NCBI RefSeq assembly: GCF_025642745.1
Contig: NZ_JANZKP010000024.1
Coordinates: forward strand, 1 to 50,215
Direction of reading: 5' to 3'
Source of the DNA: Cellulomonas sp. RIT-PI-Y
GTDB lineage: Bacteria; Actinomycetota; Actinomycetes; Actinomycetales; Cellulomonadaceae
DNA length: 50,215 nucleotides
Within the stretch, counting starts at the first letter, position 1. Every line of letters begins with the position of its first letter. Positions 1 through 8,323 of this stretch are shown here, piece by piece. The notes under the pieces were generated by a model. The model saw only the letters and a program-made list of their open reading frames with translations. It had not been told where the DNA came from and did no database searches. A program made the position numbers and the translations under genes.

Positions 1-374
1 GACCGCCGCTGACCGCGGGGCCGGTCGCCGCCGACGCGGGCGCTACCGCGATGCTGGACGTCTCCGACGGCCTGCTGCGCGACGCCGGCCGGATCGCGCG
101 CGCCTCCGGGGTGGTGCTCGACCTCGGCCGGCCGCAGGACGTGCTCGCCGACGACCTGGCCGCGGTCGCGGGCGCCGCGCGCCGACTGGACGCGGATCCG
201 CTGCGGTGGGTGCTGACCGGCGGCGAGGACCACGGCCTGCTGGCGACCTTCCCCGGCGAGGTGCCCGACGGGTTCCGGGTGATCGGCCGGGTGCGCGCGG
301 GGGAGCCCGGCGTGCTCGTCGACGGCACGGAGCCGGGGCGGCTCAGCCCGGGCTGGGACCACTTCGGCGGCTGA
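1..374 (+). CDS. thiL: Thiamine-monophosphate kinase, C-terminal part (5' end outside window)
   Basis: ThiL phosphorylates thiamine monophosphate to thiamine pyrophosphate with ATP in the cytoplasm. The reading frame is open from position 3, and an internal ATG at 51 is not the true start because the family sequence continues upstream of it (a GATAMLDVSDGL segment spans it). Two family signatures are visible: the metal- and substrate-binding MLDVSDGL, and GGEDHGLLATF, which corresponds to the GGEDY/FEL motif. Only about 124 of the usual 310-330 residues are present, so the ATP-binding N-terminal half lies before the window. It ends with TGA at 372-374, converging on the acetyltransferase gene 12 bp away. 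Confidence 0.9.
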   Translation, partial: PPLTAGPVAADAGATAMLDVSDGLLRDAGRIARASGVVLDLGRPQDVLADDLAAVAGAARRLDADPLRWVLTGGEDHGLLATFPGEVPDGFRVIGRVRAGEPGVLVDGTEPGRLSPGWDHFGG

Positions 375-386
375 CCGCCCGGGGAC

Positions 387-905
387 TCAGCCCCGGCGGT
401 ACCGCACCTCGGGCAGCTCGGTGCCGCCGATCTCCTCGATGCGCTCGGTGCCGTCCGGGCTGAAGCCGTGCCGACGGTAGAAGTGCCGGCTGCGCTCGTT
501 CTCCGCCGCGGTCCACAGCGTGACGCTGGCGCGGGCCGGGAGCTCGGCGAGCGCGGTGCGCATCAGGTCCCGGGCCACCCCGCTGCCGAACAGCGACGGC
601 TCCAGGTAGACCGAGAAGATCTCCAGCGTGCGCGGGTCCGCGTCCTCGTCCCGGGAGGGGCCGAGCGACAGGAAGCCGACCACGGCGTCCTCGACGGTGG
701 CGACCCAGGTGGTGCCCCAGTCCGGGTGGTCGAGCTGGGTGCGCCACCACCGGCCACGGGCGACCGGGTCCAGCCCGTCCAGGTATTCGTCCGGGAGCAT
801 GCCCCGGTAGGCGCTCTGCCAGGACCGGATGTGCACCCCGGCGATGGCCTCGGCGTCCGTCGCCGCTGCGGGACGGACGATGTGCTCGGGGCGTTCTGCC
901 GACAT
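387..905 (-). CDS. GNAT-family N-acetyltransferase
   Basis: A 172-residue protein with the GNAT fold: an N-terminal VRPAAATDAEAIAGVH strand-helix, then VATVEDAVVGFLSLG, an acetyl-CoA loop region around LFGSGVARDLM (Q/RxxGxG/A-like, here degenerate), and the C-terminal LWTAAENERSRHFYRRHGF signature. The substrate cannot be inferred. I chose the ATG at 903-905 because the protein then begins directly before the conserved domain; an upstream ATG at 948-950 would add 15 residues that look unconserved. No Shine-Dalgarno is visible, but CACGCT sits seven bases upstream, so a leaderless start is possible. The gene is monocistronic and lies between thiL and rpmB. Confidence 0.8.
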   Translation of the reverse strand: MSAERPEHIVRPAAATDAEAIAGVHIRSWQSAYRGMLPDEYLDGLDPVARGRWWRTQLDHPDWGTTWVATVEDAVVGFLSLGPSRDEDADPRTLEIFSVYLEPSLFGSGVARDLMRTALAELPARASVTLWTAAENERSRHFYRRHGFSPDGTERIEEIGGTELPEVRYRRG

Positions 906-987
906 GCGCACCAGCGTGCCACAGGGGCCGGACAGCGCGAAGGCCCGCACCGGAACGAATCCGGGCGGGCCCTCGCGAACGCTCGCG

Positions 988-1179
988 TCAGACGGCGCGC
1001 TGCACCTTGCCGGCCTTGAGGCAGGACGTGCAGACGTTCATCCGCTTGGCGGTGCCCGCCACCACCACGCGCACGCGCTGGATGTTCGGGTTCCAGCGCC
1101 GCTTCGTGCGCACGTGCGAGTGCGAGATGCTGTGCCCGAAGGACGGGCCCTTGGCGCAGACGTCGCAGTTGGCAGCCAC
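988..1179 (-). CDS. rpmB: 50S ribosomal protein L28 (zinc-binding, C+ form)
   Basis: A 63-residue large-subunit protein opening with AANCDVCAKGPSFGHSISHSH and containing RTKRRWNPNIQRVR, both diagnostic of bacterial L28. Two CxxC pairs (CDVC near residue 5 and CTSC near residue 50) mark the zinc-binding form; many actinobacteria also encode a zinc-free paralogue for zinc starvation, which is not in this window. The start is GTG at 1177-1179, preceded by AGGAG six bases upstream. A small hairpin (1208-1224) lies about 30 nt upstream in the leader. The gene is divergent from the DAK2 gene, the usual actinobacterial arrangement rpmB - DAK2 - recG. Confidence 0.93.
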   Translation of the reverse strand: MAANCDVCAKGPSFGHSISHSHVRTKRRWNPNIQRVRVVVAGTAKRMNVCTSCLKAGKVQRAV

Positions 1180-1447
1180 GGTCTTCTCCTGAATCGAATG
1201 ATGCGTCCGCCCCATGACGGGGCGACTCATGCTTGGTCGGATGGGGCGGCCCGCACCGCTGGCCGAGGGCCGGGGCGGAGCTGCCACCAGTGCTCGAACG
1301 CGACGAATCAACGAACCGCGCTCGGGCAACCGGGTAAGACTAGCTCACCGTCGGGTCGGTGCCCAAACCGGCGTCCGGGACCGGGGCCGTGGGCGCGGTA
1401 CGGCACAGTAGTCCCCGGGCGCGAGGCGAGAGGAACCGACGACGAAC

Positions 1448-2695
1448 GTGGCTGGTCGACTGCTGGACGGAGCGGTGTTGCACCGCTGGCTGCTGCGTGC
1501 GGTGGACGGGCTGGAGCAGGCCGGGCCGCGGATCGACGCGGTGAACGTCTTCCCGGTCGCCGACCAGGACACCGGCACGAACTGCCTGCTCACCCTGCGC
1601 GGTGCGACCGAGGAGCTGGCCCGTCTGGCCCCCGGCGCCGACCCGGTGACCGTGCTGGCCGCCGCGACCCGGGGGGCGCTGCTCGCTGCCCGGGGCAACT
1701 CCGGGATGATCCTGAGCCACTGGTTCGCCGGTCTGGCCCGTGGCGCCGAACAGCCGATCGCCGGCGCCCTGGCCCTGGCGGCGGAGTCCGCCCGCTCGGC
1801 GGTGCTGGAGCCGGAGCCGGGGACCGTGCTCGACCTCGCCGCGGAGGTGGCACGCGCGGCGCGCGAGCACGCCGGCACCGAGCGGGAGCGGCTGTCCGCC
1901 GCGCTGGACGCCGGGCACGCGGCGCTGGCGGAGATCAGCGCACGGCACCCGGTGCTCCGGGACGCCCGGGTACTGGACGCCGGGGCGTGCGCGTTGCTCG
2001 TGGTGCTGTCGGCCTGGGCTGCCGCGGCGGACGACCTGGACGCCGGACCCGGCAGGCGGCGGGAGGGCCGTCCCGCCCCCGTCGAGCTGGATCTGAGCTG
2101 GCTGCCCGAGTCCGCCGTCGGCACGCCGCGCGACCACGTGCTGACCGGCTTCGAGGTGATGGCCGTCCTGCCCGCCGGGGACGACGCCGACCTGCGCGCC
2201 CGGCTCGCGGAGATCGGCGACGCGGTCGCGGTGGTGGCCGAACCGGGTGACGCCCCTGACCGCCGACGTCAGTCGCACGTCCACACCGACGACCCGTCGG
2301 CCGCGGTCGCGGTGCTGCGCGCGGCGGCCGGCTCGGCACCGGTGCTGGTGGTGCTCCACTCCCTGAACGGGGTCGCGACCCCGGTGGTCGCGGTCACCGG
2401 TTCCGCGGAGCGCGCGCGGGAGATGGCACGGGCGGGGGCGGTCGTCCTGGTCGCCGGCCCGGCCTCCGCCTCCGACTGGCGGCTCGCCCTGGAGCGCGCG
2501 GTCCGGGACGCCCGGGCCGGGGGAGCCCATCGCGACGCCACCGCTGCCGAGGACCCGGTGCCGGTGCTGCCCGGAGCATGGCTGACGTCCTGCGCATCGG
2601 TGGTGCCGGCCGGTGGCTCGGTGCTGGCCGAGGCCGACGACGACGAGCGGGTGCTGGCGGTCCTGCACGCCCTGGCCGGGGAGGTGTCGGCATGA
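1448..2695 (+). CDS. DAK2-domain protein, FakA/YloV-like fatty acid kinase subunit
   Basis: 415 residues. The N-terminal DAK2 (DhaL) nucleotide-binding domain shows NVFPVADQDTGTN at about residues 33-45, where D39 and D41 match the Mg-ATP-binding aspartates of FakA, then ARGNSGMIL near residue 80. The C-terminal part has VHTDDPSAAV, matching the VHTNDP segment of FakA. In Firmicutes FakA phosphorylates fatty acids held by FakB carriers; no FakB gene is present here. At 415 residues it is shorter than the roughly 550 of Staphylococcus or Bacillus proteins, so the FakB-binding C-terminus may be reduced. The start is GTG 1448 with AGAGGA upstream. Its stop overlaps the recG ATG (ATGA), so the two are translationally coupled. 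Confidence 0.75.
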   Translation: MAGRLLDGAVLHRWLLRAVDGLEQAGPRIDAVNVFPVADQDTGTNCLLTLRGATEELARLAPGADPVTVLAAATRGALLAARGNSGMILSHWFAGLARGAEQPIAGALALAAESARSAVLEPEPGTVLDLAAEVARAAREHAGTERERLSAALDAGHAALAEISARHPVLRDARVLDAGACALLVVLSAWAAAADDLDAGPGRRREGRPAPVELDLSWLPESAVGTPRDHVLTGFEVMAVLPAGDDADLRARLAEIGDAVAVVAEPGDAPDRRRQSHVHTDDPSAAVAVLRAAAGSAPVLVVLHSLNGVATPVVAVTGSAERAREMARAGAVVLVAGPASASDWRLALERAVRDARAGGAHRDATAAEDPVPVLPGAWLTSCASVVPAGGSVLAEADDDERVLAVLHALAGEVSA

Positions 2696-4923
2696 CCGGA
2701 CTGGAGGACGCGGTGGTCCGCCCGGGCCCGTTGCTCGGTCAGCAGATCTCGACGGTGCTCGGACTGACCACCGGGAAACGGATGGCCAAGCTCGGCCTGC
2801 ACACCGTCGGGCAGCTGCTGCGGCACTACCCGCGGCGGTACGCCCGGCATGGGCAGATGACCGACCTGGCCTCGCTCACGGCCAAGGAGCACGTCACCGT
2901 GATGGCGCGGGTGGCGCAGGCGACCGTGCGGACCACCCGGACCGGCGGCGCCCTGATGAACGTCGAGATCACCGACGGGGCCAGCCGGCTCGGTCTGGTG
3001 TTCTTCGGCAAGAGCAAGGGTGCGCTGCGCTACCACGAGGGCCGCCTCACACCGGGCGTCGAGGGGCTGTTCTCCGGCGAGGTCGGCACCGACAAGCTGA
3101 ACGGCCGACCGCAGCTCGCGCACCCGACCTACCGCCTGATCGGGGTCGACGTCGAGGACGAGGCCGAGGGCATCGAGGAGACCAGGCGGCCGATCCCGCT
3201 GTACCCGGCCTCCGCCGCGGTCCCGACCGAGCACATCGAGAAGGCGGTCAGGGCGATCCTCCCGCTGCTCACCCCGCAGGACGTGCCGGACCCGCTGCCC
3301 GCCGAGCTGCTGGCCCGCCGCGAGCTGCCGGAGCTGCTGGGTGCGTTGCGCGCCCTGCACCGACCGGAGGACGACGACGAGATCCGCTCCGCCCAGGAAC
3401 GGCTGAAGTTCGAGGAGGCCTTCGTCCTGCAGGCCGAGCTCGCCCGGCGGCGCTCGCGGGTGGCCCGGGAGGGCGCGGTGGCCCGTCCGCCGCGTGACGG
3501 GGGCATCCGCACGGCCTTCGACGCCCGCCTGCCGTTCACGCTGACCGAGGGGCAGCAGCGGGTCGGGGCGGAGCTGTCGGCCGAACTGGCCGGGGAGCGA
3601 CCGATGCAGCGTCTGCTGCAGGGGGAGGTCGGCTCCGGCAAGACCGTGGTCGCGCTCCGGGCGATGCTCCAGGTCGTCGACGCCGGGGGCCAGGCCGCCC
3701 TGCTGGCACCGACCGAGGTGCTCGCCGCCCAGCACGAGCGGACGCTGCGCACCCTGCTCGGGGAGCTCGGCGAGGCCGGGATGCTCGGCGGCGCGGACGA
3801 CGCCACCCGGATCACCCTGCTGACCGGATCGCAGTCGGCGGCGGTGCGCCGCAAGGCCCTGGCGGAGGCCGCCTCCGGTGCCGCGGGCATCGTGGTCGGC
3901 ACCCACGCGCTGCTGTCCGAGCACGTGCAGTTCGCCGACCTCGGTCTGGTGGTGGTGGACGAGCAGCACCGGTTCGGCGTCGAGCAGCGGGACACCCTGC
4001 GCGCGAAGGCCCGCAGCACGCCGCACCTGCTGGTGATGACCGCGACCCCGATCCCGCGCACGGTCGCGATGACGGTGTTCGGGGACCTGGAGACCTCGGT
4101 GCTGGACCAGGTCCCGGCCGGTCGCGCCGAGGTGGTGACCCACGTGGTGCCGGCGGGGAACGACCGCTGGATGCAGCGCACCTGGCAGCGGGTGCGGGAG
4201 GAGGTCGCCGCCGGGGGCCGCGCCTACATCGTCTGCGCCCGGATCGACCCGGACGCCAAGGACGACGACGGCGCGGAGCTGGTGCCGGACGACGGTCCCG
4301 CCCGTCGTCCGCTGCGGGCCGTGCTGGAGGTGGCCGAGCAGCTGACCGACTCCCCGGAGCTGGCGGGCCTGCCGGTCGGGGTGCTGCACGGCCGGATGAC
4401 GCCGGAGGAGAAGGAACGGGCGCTCGCGGACTTCGCCGCGGGGACGGTGCCGGTGCTGGTGTCGACCACCGTGGTCGAGGTCGGGGTCGACGTGCCCGCC
4501 GCGACGGTGATGGTGGTGCTGGACGCGGACCGGTTCGGGGTCTCCCAGCTGCACCAGCTGCGCGGCCGGATCGGTCGTGGCAGCAAGCCGGGCGTCTGCC
4601 TGCTGGTCGCCGACGCCTTTCCGGGCAGTCCGGCCGACACCCGGCTGCGCACCCTCGCCGAGACGCGGGACGGGTTCCGGCTGGCCGCGGTGGACCTGGA
4701 GCTGCGCCGGGAGGGCGACGTGCTCGGCGCCGCGCAGTCCGGCGGTGCCACGTCGCTGCGGCTGCTGCGGGTGACCCGGGACGCCGACGTGATCGAGGAG
4801 GCCCGGGTGGAGGCCCGTTCGGTGGTGGCGGCCGACCCGGAGCTGGAGCGGCACCCCGACCTGCTGGCCGCGATCGACGTCCTTCTGGACGGGGAACGCG
4901 AGGAGTTCCTGGACCGGACGTAG
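2692..4923 (+). CDS. recG: ATP-dependent DNA helicase RecG
   Basis: RecG remodels stalled replication forks and Holliday junctions. The 743-residue length is typical of the family. An N-terminal wedge/OB domain is followed by the helicase core: Walker A GEVGSGKT near residue 313, DEQHRFGVEQR (RecG-specific DEQH box) near 423, TATPIPRT near 450, and motif V/VI VGVDVP...QLRGRIGRG near 600-625. The ATG at 2692 overlaps the DAK2 stop; an earlier in-frame ATG at 2578 lies inside the DAK2 gene and gives unrelated sequence. Translational coupling to the DAK2 gene suggests one operon. Confidence 0.95.
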   Translation: MTGLEDAVVRPGPLLGQQISTVLGLTTGKRMAKLGLHTVGQLLRHYPRRYARHGQMTDLASLTAKEHVTVMARVAQATVRTTRTGGALMNVEITDGASRLGLVFFGKSKGALRYHEGRLTPGVEGLFSGEVGTDKLNGRPQLAHPTYRLIGVDVEDEAEGIEETRRPIPLYPASAAVPTEHIEKAVRAILPLLTPQDVPDPLPAELLARRELPELLGALRALHRPEDDDEIRSAQERLKFEEAFVLQAELARRRSRVAREGAVARPPRDGGIRTAFDARLPFTLTEGQQRVGAELSAELAGERPMQRLLQGEVGSGKTVVALRAMLQVVDAGGQAALLAPTEVLAAQHERTLRTLLGELGEAGMLGGADDATRITLLTGSQSAAVRRKALAEAASGAAGIVVGTHALLSEHVQFADLGLVVVDEQHRFGVEQRDTLRAKARSTPHLLVMTATPIPRTVAMTVFGDLETSVLDQVPAGRAEVVTHVVPAGNDRWMQRTWQRVREEVAAGGRAYIVCARIDPDAKDDDGAELVPDDGPARRPLRAVLEVAEQLTDSPELAGLPVGVLHGRMTPEEKERALADFAAGTVPVLVSTTVVEVGVDVPAATVMVVLDADRFGVSQLHQLRGRIGRGSKPGVCLLVADAFPGSPADTRLRTLAETRDGFRLAAVDLELRREGDVLGAAQSGGATSLRLLRVTRDADVIEEARVEARSVVAADPELERHPDLLAAIDVLLDGEREEFLDRT

Positions 4924-4952
4924 GGCCGTGCGGGACCACCCCGGGGCGTGCG

Positions 4953-4958
4953 TAGGCT
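4953..4958 (+). promoter_or_regulatory. -10 box TAGGCT of a leaderless promoter for the ABC ATPase gene
   Basis: TAGGCT lies seven bases before the GTG at 4966. In actinobacteria a TAnnnT box at this distance places transcription initiation at the first base of the start codon, giving a leaderless mRNA. No Shine-Dalgarno is visible before this GTG, which agrees. Confidence 0.55.
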
Positions 4959-4965
4959 GACCCCC

Positions 4966-5658
4966 GTGTCGAAGCCGTCTGTCATCCGTGCCGTCGATCT
5001 GCTCGTCGGATACGGCGGGGAGCCGGTGTGCGCCCCGGTGTCCTTCGTTCTCCCGCCCGGACGGGTGCTGGCCCTGGTCGGCGCCAACGGGTCCGGCAAG
5101 TCCACCGTGCTGCGCGCGGTCCTCGGCCTGATCGAGCCCGCGGGCGGCAGCCTGCAGGTGCTCGGCCGGGACGTCGACGAGCGCGAGGTCGGCTTCCGCA
5201 CCCGGGTGTCGAGCGTGCTGGACGACGACGCGTACTTCCCGGCGCTCACCGTCGCCGAGCACCTCTACCTGACCGCCCGCGGCCACGGCGTCGCCGGTGC
5301 GGACGACGTGGTGCACGAGCTGCTGGCCGAGTTCGGGCTCGCCGACCACGCGGAGTCGCTGCCGGTGGCGCTGTCCTCCGGTCAGCGCCGGCGCCTGCTG
5401 CTCGCGGCCGGCCTGGTCCGTCCGCGGTCCCTGCTGGTGCTGGACGAGCCCGAGCAGCGCCTGGACGTCGCGATGCGCGACCGGCTGGCCGATCGCCTGG
5501 TGGCGGAGAAGCAGGCCGGCGGTGCGGTGCTGCTCGCCACCCACGACCCGGATCTGCTGCGCGCCTGCGCCGACCGGGCCGTGCTGATCGCCGACGACGC
5601 CTGCCGGCTGCTCAGCCCGGACGACGCCGCCGAGGCGCTTCGGCCGGGCGTGCTGTGA
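4966..5658 (+). CDS. ABC transporter ATP-binding protein
   Basis: A 230-residue nucleotide-binding subunit with Walker A GANGSGKST (about residues 38-46), signature LSSGQRRRLLLAAGL and Walker B LLVLDEPEQRLD. The usual T/N after DEP is replaced by EQ, a small departure from standard importer or exporter ATPases. It presumably energises the polytopic protein encoded next, whose GTG start overlaps this stop (GTGA at 5655-5658). The start is GTG 4966, supported by the leaderless -10 box; an alternative GTG at 4948 lies upstream of that box. The substrate is unknown. Confidence 0.85.
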   Translation: MSKPSVIRAVDLLVGYGGEPVCAPVSFVLPPGRVLALVGANGSGKSTVLRAVLGLIEPAGGSLQVLGRDVDEREVGFRTRVSSVLDDDAYFPALTVAEHLYLTARGHGVAGADDVVHELLAEFGLADHAESLPVALSSGQRRRLLLAAGLVRPRSLLVLDEPEQRLDVAMRDRLADRLVAEKQAGGAVLLATHDPDLLRACADRAVLIADDACRLLSPDDAAEALRPGVL

Positions 5659-7259
5659 CCACGGTCGAGGCCCCGGCGATCCAGCCCGGGAAGGGACTCG
5701 GCGGCGTCCCCGGCCCGCGGTCGATCCGCCGGTTCACCGCCGCGGTCGCCCGGACCAAGGCGGGCGCCAGCCTGGGCTCGGTGCTGAACGACGCCTACTA
5801 CGCGGCGATCATGATCGCGATCGGTCTGGGGGTGGCGCTCGGCGTGGCCGGACAGCTGCGCGCCTCGCTCCCGCCGCAGGACGACGCCTCTCTCGGCGAC
5901 GGGATCAGCCTGCCCTCGCTGGTGGCGATCTGCGCGATCGCCGTGATCGGTGCGGTGCTCTCCCTGGCCGGACGACTGGGGCCGGTGGGCGCCGAGGGGG
6001 CCGAGGCGACCTGGTGGCTGGGACTGCCGGTCGACCGTCGTGGTCTGCTGCGCCCCGCCTCGCTGCGCATCCCGGTGCTGGCCGGCCTGGTCGGCGGCGT
6101 GCTGCTGGCCCTGCTGGACGGCGGACTGCTCGCCGACCACGGGATCGGCCACGTGCTCCGGCTCGGTGCCCTGGCCGCGCTCTGCTGCGCGGCGGTGGTG
6201 CTGCTGGCCGGCCTGGCGCAGAGCATCCAGTTCCCGCGCCGGTCGGTCGCGTTGATCGGTGACCTGGTGATCGCCCTCGCCCCGGTGCTGGCGCTGGTCG
6301 CGGCCTTCACCGACTGGCGCCTGTCCGCGCTGCCCGACCTGCCGGTCTGGCTGCTGACGGTGCTCGCGCTCGCCGTGGTCGGACTCGGCTGGGCGCAGGA
6401 CCGCCGGCTCGGACGGATCCGCGGCCGGAACCTGCGCGAGAGCGGATCGGTCGCCTCGCAGGCCGCCGGCGCGGTGGTCTCCCTGGACTCCCGCGAGCTG
6501 GGCCGGGCGCTCTCCGACGCCTCCGCCCGGCAGCGCCGGCGCCGGTCGCTGCGGCTGCGCCTGGTGCGCGGCCCGAAGACCGCGATCATGGTCGCCGACC
6601 TGATGGTGCTGCTGCGCTCGCCCCGGCACCTGGTGCAGCTGGTGGTCTCGGCCCTGGTCCCGGTGCTGGTGGTCGTGACCCCGCGACTGGCCGGTGCGCT
6701 CGGGGTGGGCCTCGCGGTGCTGGTCAGCGGCTACGTCGGGATGCTCGCCACCGCGGAGGGGGCCCGGCGCGCGGAGATGGCCCCGATCCTGGACCGCCTG
6801 CTGCCGATGTCCGCGCAGGCCACCCGCCGGACCCGGCTGCTGGTCCCGGCGATCGCCATGCTGCTCTGGTCGCTGGTGGCCTTCGCCGCGGTCGGGCTCT
6901 GGCACGGCGACCCGGGCAGCTGGATCGCCCTCGGCGTGGTCTCCACTCCGGTGTGGGCGGGTGCGGCGCTGCGCTCCGCCTTCCGTCCGGCACCGAACTG
7001 GCAGGGTCCGCTGGTCTCCACCCCCGCCGGTGCGCTGCCCGGTGGGGTGCTGGCCGTGCTGGCCCGGGGCCCGGACGTCGCGGTGCTCGGCCTGATCCCG
7101 GTGATCATCAGCGTGGCGCTGGGCAAGGTGCTGCTGCCGGTGATCGCGGTCCAGCTGGTCTTCTCCCTGATCGCCTGGACCGTCGGCGCGAGCACCAACA
7201 CCAAGCCGCTGATGGAGCGGCTCATGGATCAGCAGGACGCGCTGGAGAAGTCGAGGTGA
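5655..7259 (+). CDS. Polytopic membrane protein, probable ABC permease partner (DUF6297-like)
   Basis: 534 residues with many hydrophobic segments in two blocks: about residues 40-260 (for example IMIAIGLGVALGVAG, LVAICAIAVIGAVLSLAG, VLAGLVGGVLLALL) and about 330-530 (LVQLVVSALVPVLVVV, AIAMLLWSLVAFAAVGLW, LIPVIISVALGKVLLPVI). The hydrophilic middle carries the basic stretch QRRRRSLRLRLVRGPK. It resembles the actinobacterial DUF6297 permeases that pair with a small ATPase; I make that family call from memory. GTG 5655 overlaps the ATPase stop and the 3' end overlaps rsmD, so all three are likely co-transcribed. The transported substrate is unknown. Confidence 0.7.
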   Translation: MTTVEAPAIQPGKGLGGVPGPRSIRRFTAAVARTKAGASLGSVLNDAYYAAIMIAIGLGVALGVAGQLRASLPPQDDASLGDGISLPSLVAICAIAVIGAVLSLAGRLGPVGAEGAEATWWLGLPVDRRGLLRPASLRIPVLAGLVGGVLLALLDGGLLADHGIGHVLRLGALAALCCAAVVLLAGLAQSIQFPRRSVALIGDLVIALAPVLALVAAFTDWRLSALPDLPVWLLTVLALAVVGLGWAQDRRLGRIRGRNLRESGSVASQAAGAVVSLDSRELGRALSDASARQRRRRSLRLRLVRGPKTAIMVADLMVLLRSPRHLVQLVVSALVPVLVVVTPRLAGALGVGLAVLVSGYVGMLATAEGARRAEMAPILDRLLPMSAQATRRTRLLVPAIAMLLWSLVAFAAVGLWHGDPGSWIALGVVSTPVWAGAALRSAFRPAPNWQGPLVSTPAGALPGGVLAVLARGPDVAVLGLIPVIISVALGKVLLPVIAVQLVFSLIAWTVGASTNTKPLMERLMDQQDALEKSR

Positions 7260-7825
7260 CCCGGATCGTCGCGGGGACGTTCGGCGGCCGGGTGCTGGCC
7301 GTGCCGCCCGCGGGGACCCGGCCGACCTCCGAGCGGGTGCGCGAGGCGCTGTTCTCCCGGCTGGAGCACCTGGACGCGATCGACGGCGCCCGGGTGCTGG
7401 ACGGTTACGCCGGATCGGGTGCGCTCGGTCTGGAGGCGGTCAGCCGGGGCGCCGCGTCGGTGACGCTGGTCGAGCTCGGCCGGGCCGCCGCGGAGGTGTG
7501 CCGGCGCAACGTCGCCGACCTCGGCCTGCGGGACCGGGCCCAGGTGGTCAAGGACACGGTGGAGACCTTCGTCGGCCGCCCGCCGTCCGCGCCCTGGGAC
7601 CTGGTGCTGCTGGACCCGCCCTACGACGTGCCGGGGGAGACCGTGGACCGGATCCTGGCCGATCTGGTGCCCGCGTTGGCCGTCGACGCCGTGGTCGTGG
7701 TGGAGCGCTCGGCCCGCAGCGCCGCGCCGACCTGGCCCGAGGGACTGTCCGACCTCGGGACCAAGACCTACGGGGAGACCGTCGTCCACCTGGCCGAACG
7801 GGTGACCGCCGACCCCCGACGGTAG
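7256..7825 (+). CDS. rsmD: 16S rRNA (guanine(966)-N(2))-methyltransferase RsmD
   Basis: RsmD methylates G966 of 16S rRNA during 30S assembly. The 189-residue protein has the N-terminal RIVAGTFGGRVLAVPP and RPTSERVREALFSRLE signatures, the SAM-binding GYAGSGALGLEAVSRGA (where family members usually have LFAGSG, here GYAGSG), and the catalytic DPPY motif near residues 120-123. GTG 7256 overlaps the upstream stop. The pair rsmD-coaD is conserved across actinobacteria. Its TAG stop forms part of the coaD -10 box. Confidence 0.92.
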   Translation: MTRIVAGTFGGRVLAVPPAGTRPTSERVREALFSRLEHLDAIDGARVLDGYAGSGALGLEAVSRGAASVTLVELGRAAAEVCRRNVADLGLRDRAQVVKDTVETFVGRPPSAPWDLVLLDPPYDVPGETVDRILADLVPALAVDAVVVVERSARSAAPTWPEGLSDLGTKTYGETVVHLAERVTADPRR

Positions 7826-7828
7826 GTT
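7823..7828 (+). promoter_or_regulatory. -10 box TAGGTT of a leaderless coaD promoter, overlapping the rsmD stop
   Basis: TAGGTT ends six bases before the coaD GTG at 7835. Its first three bases are the rsmD stop codon. No ribosome binding site precedes the GTG, consistent with a leaderless transcript. Confidence 0.5.
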
Positions 7829-7834
7829 GGCCGG

Positions 7835-8323
7835 GTGACGATCGCTGTCTGCCCCGGTTCCTACGACCCGGTCACCCTCGGGCACCTGGACGTGGTCCGC
7901 CGTGCCCGGCTGGTGGCCGACCAGGTCGTCGTGCTGGTCGCCCGCAACTCGGCCAAGAACGCCCTGCTGCCGGTCGACGTCCGGGTGGAGCTGATCCGCA
8001 CCGCGGTCGCCGACCTGGACGGGGTGCGGGTGCAGGCCACCGGCGGGCTGCTGGTCGACGCCCTGCGCGAGCTCGGGGCCGATCTGGTGGTCAAGGGCAT
8101 CCGGGGCGGTGCGGACTTCGACGCGGAGCTGCCGATGGCGCTGATGAACCGGCACCTGTCCGGGGTGGAGACGGTGTTCGTCCCCGGCGACCCGGCCCTG
8201 GCGCACGTGGCGTCGTCGCTGGTCAAGGACGTGGCCCGGCACGGTGGTCCGATCGACGACCTGGTGCCGGCGGGTGTGGGTGACGCGGTGCGCGCGGCCC
8301 TGAGCGGAGGAGGCGGACGATGA
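7835..8323 (+). CDS. coaD: Phosphopantetheine adenylyltransferase
   Basis: CoaD transfers AMP from ATP to 4'-phosphopantetheine, the penultimate step of coenzyme A synthesis. The 162-residue length is typical. The nucleotidyltransferase signature PGSYDPVTLGH is at residues 7-17, with the TxGH motif ending at H17. KGIRGGADFDAELPMALMN and the C-terminal SSLVKDVARHGG (the ISSxxR-type segment in a variant form) are also present. GTG 7835 is chosen for the motif position and the leaderless -10 box. The stop overlaps the next gene by ATGA. Confidence 0.94.
   Translation: MTIAVCPGSYDPVTLGHLDVVRRARLVADQVVVLVARNSAKNALLPVDVRVELIRTAVADLDGVRVQATGGLLVDALRELGADLVVKGIRGGADFDAELPMALMNRHLSGVETVFVPGDPALAHVASSLVKDVARHGGPIDDLVPAGVGDAVRAALSGGGGR

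Noticed and set aside
2269..5544. Very long open frame on the minus strand opposite the DAK2, recG and ABC genes
   Set aside because: It is His/Gln/Arg-rich with no family features, and the opposite strand holds recG with every motif. Such antisense frames are expected in GC-rich DNA.
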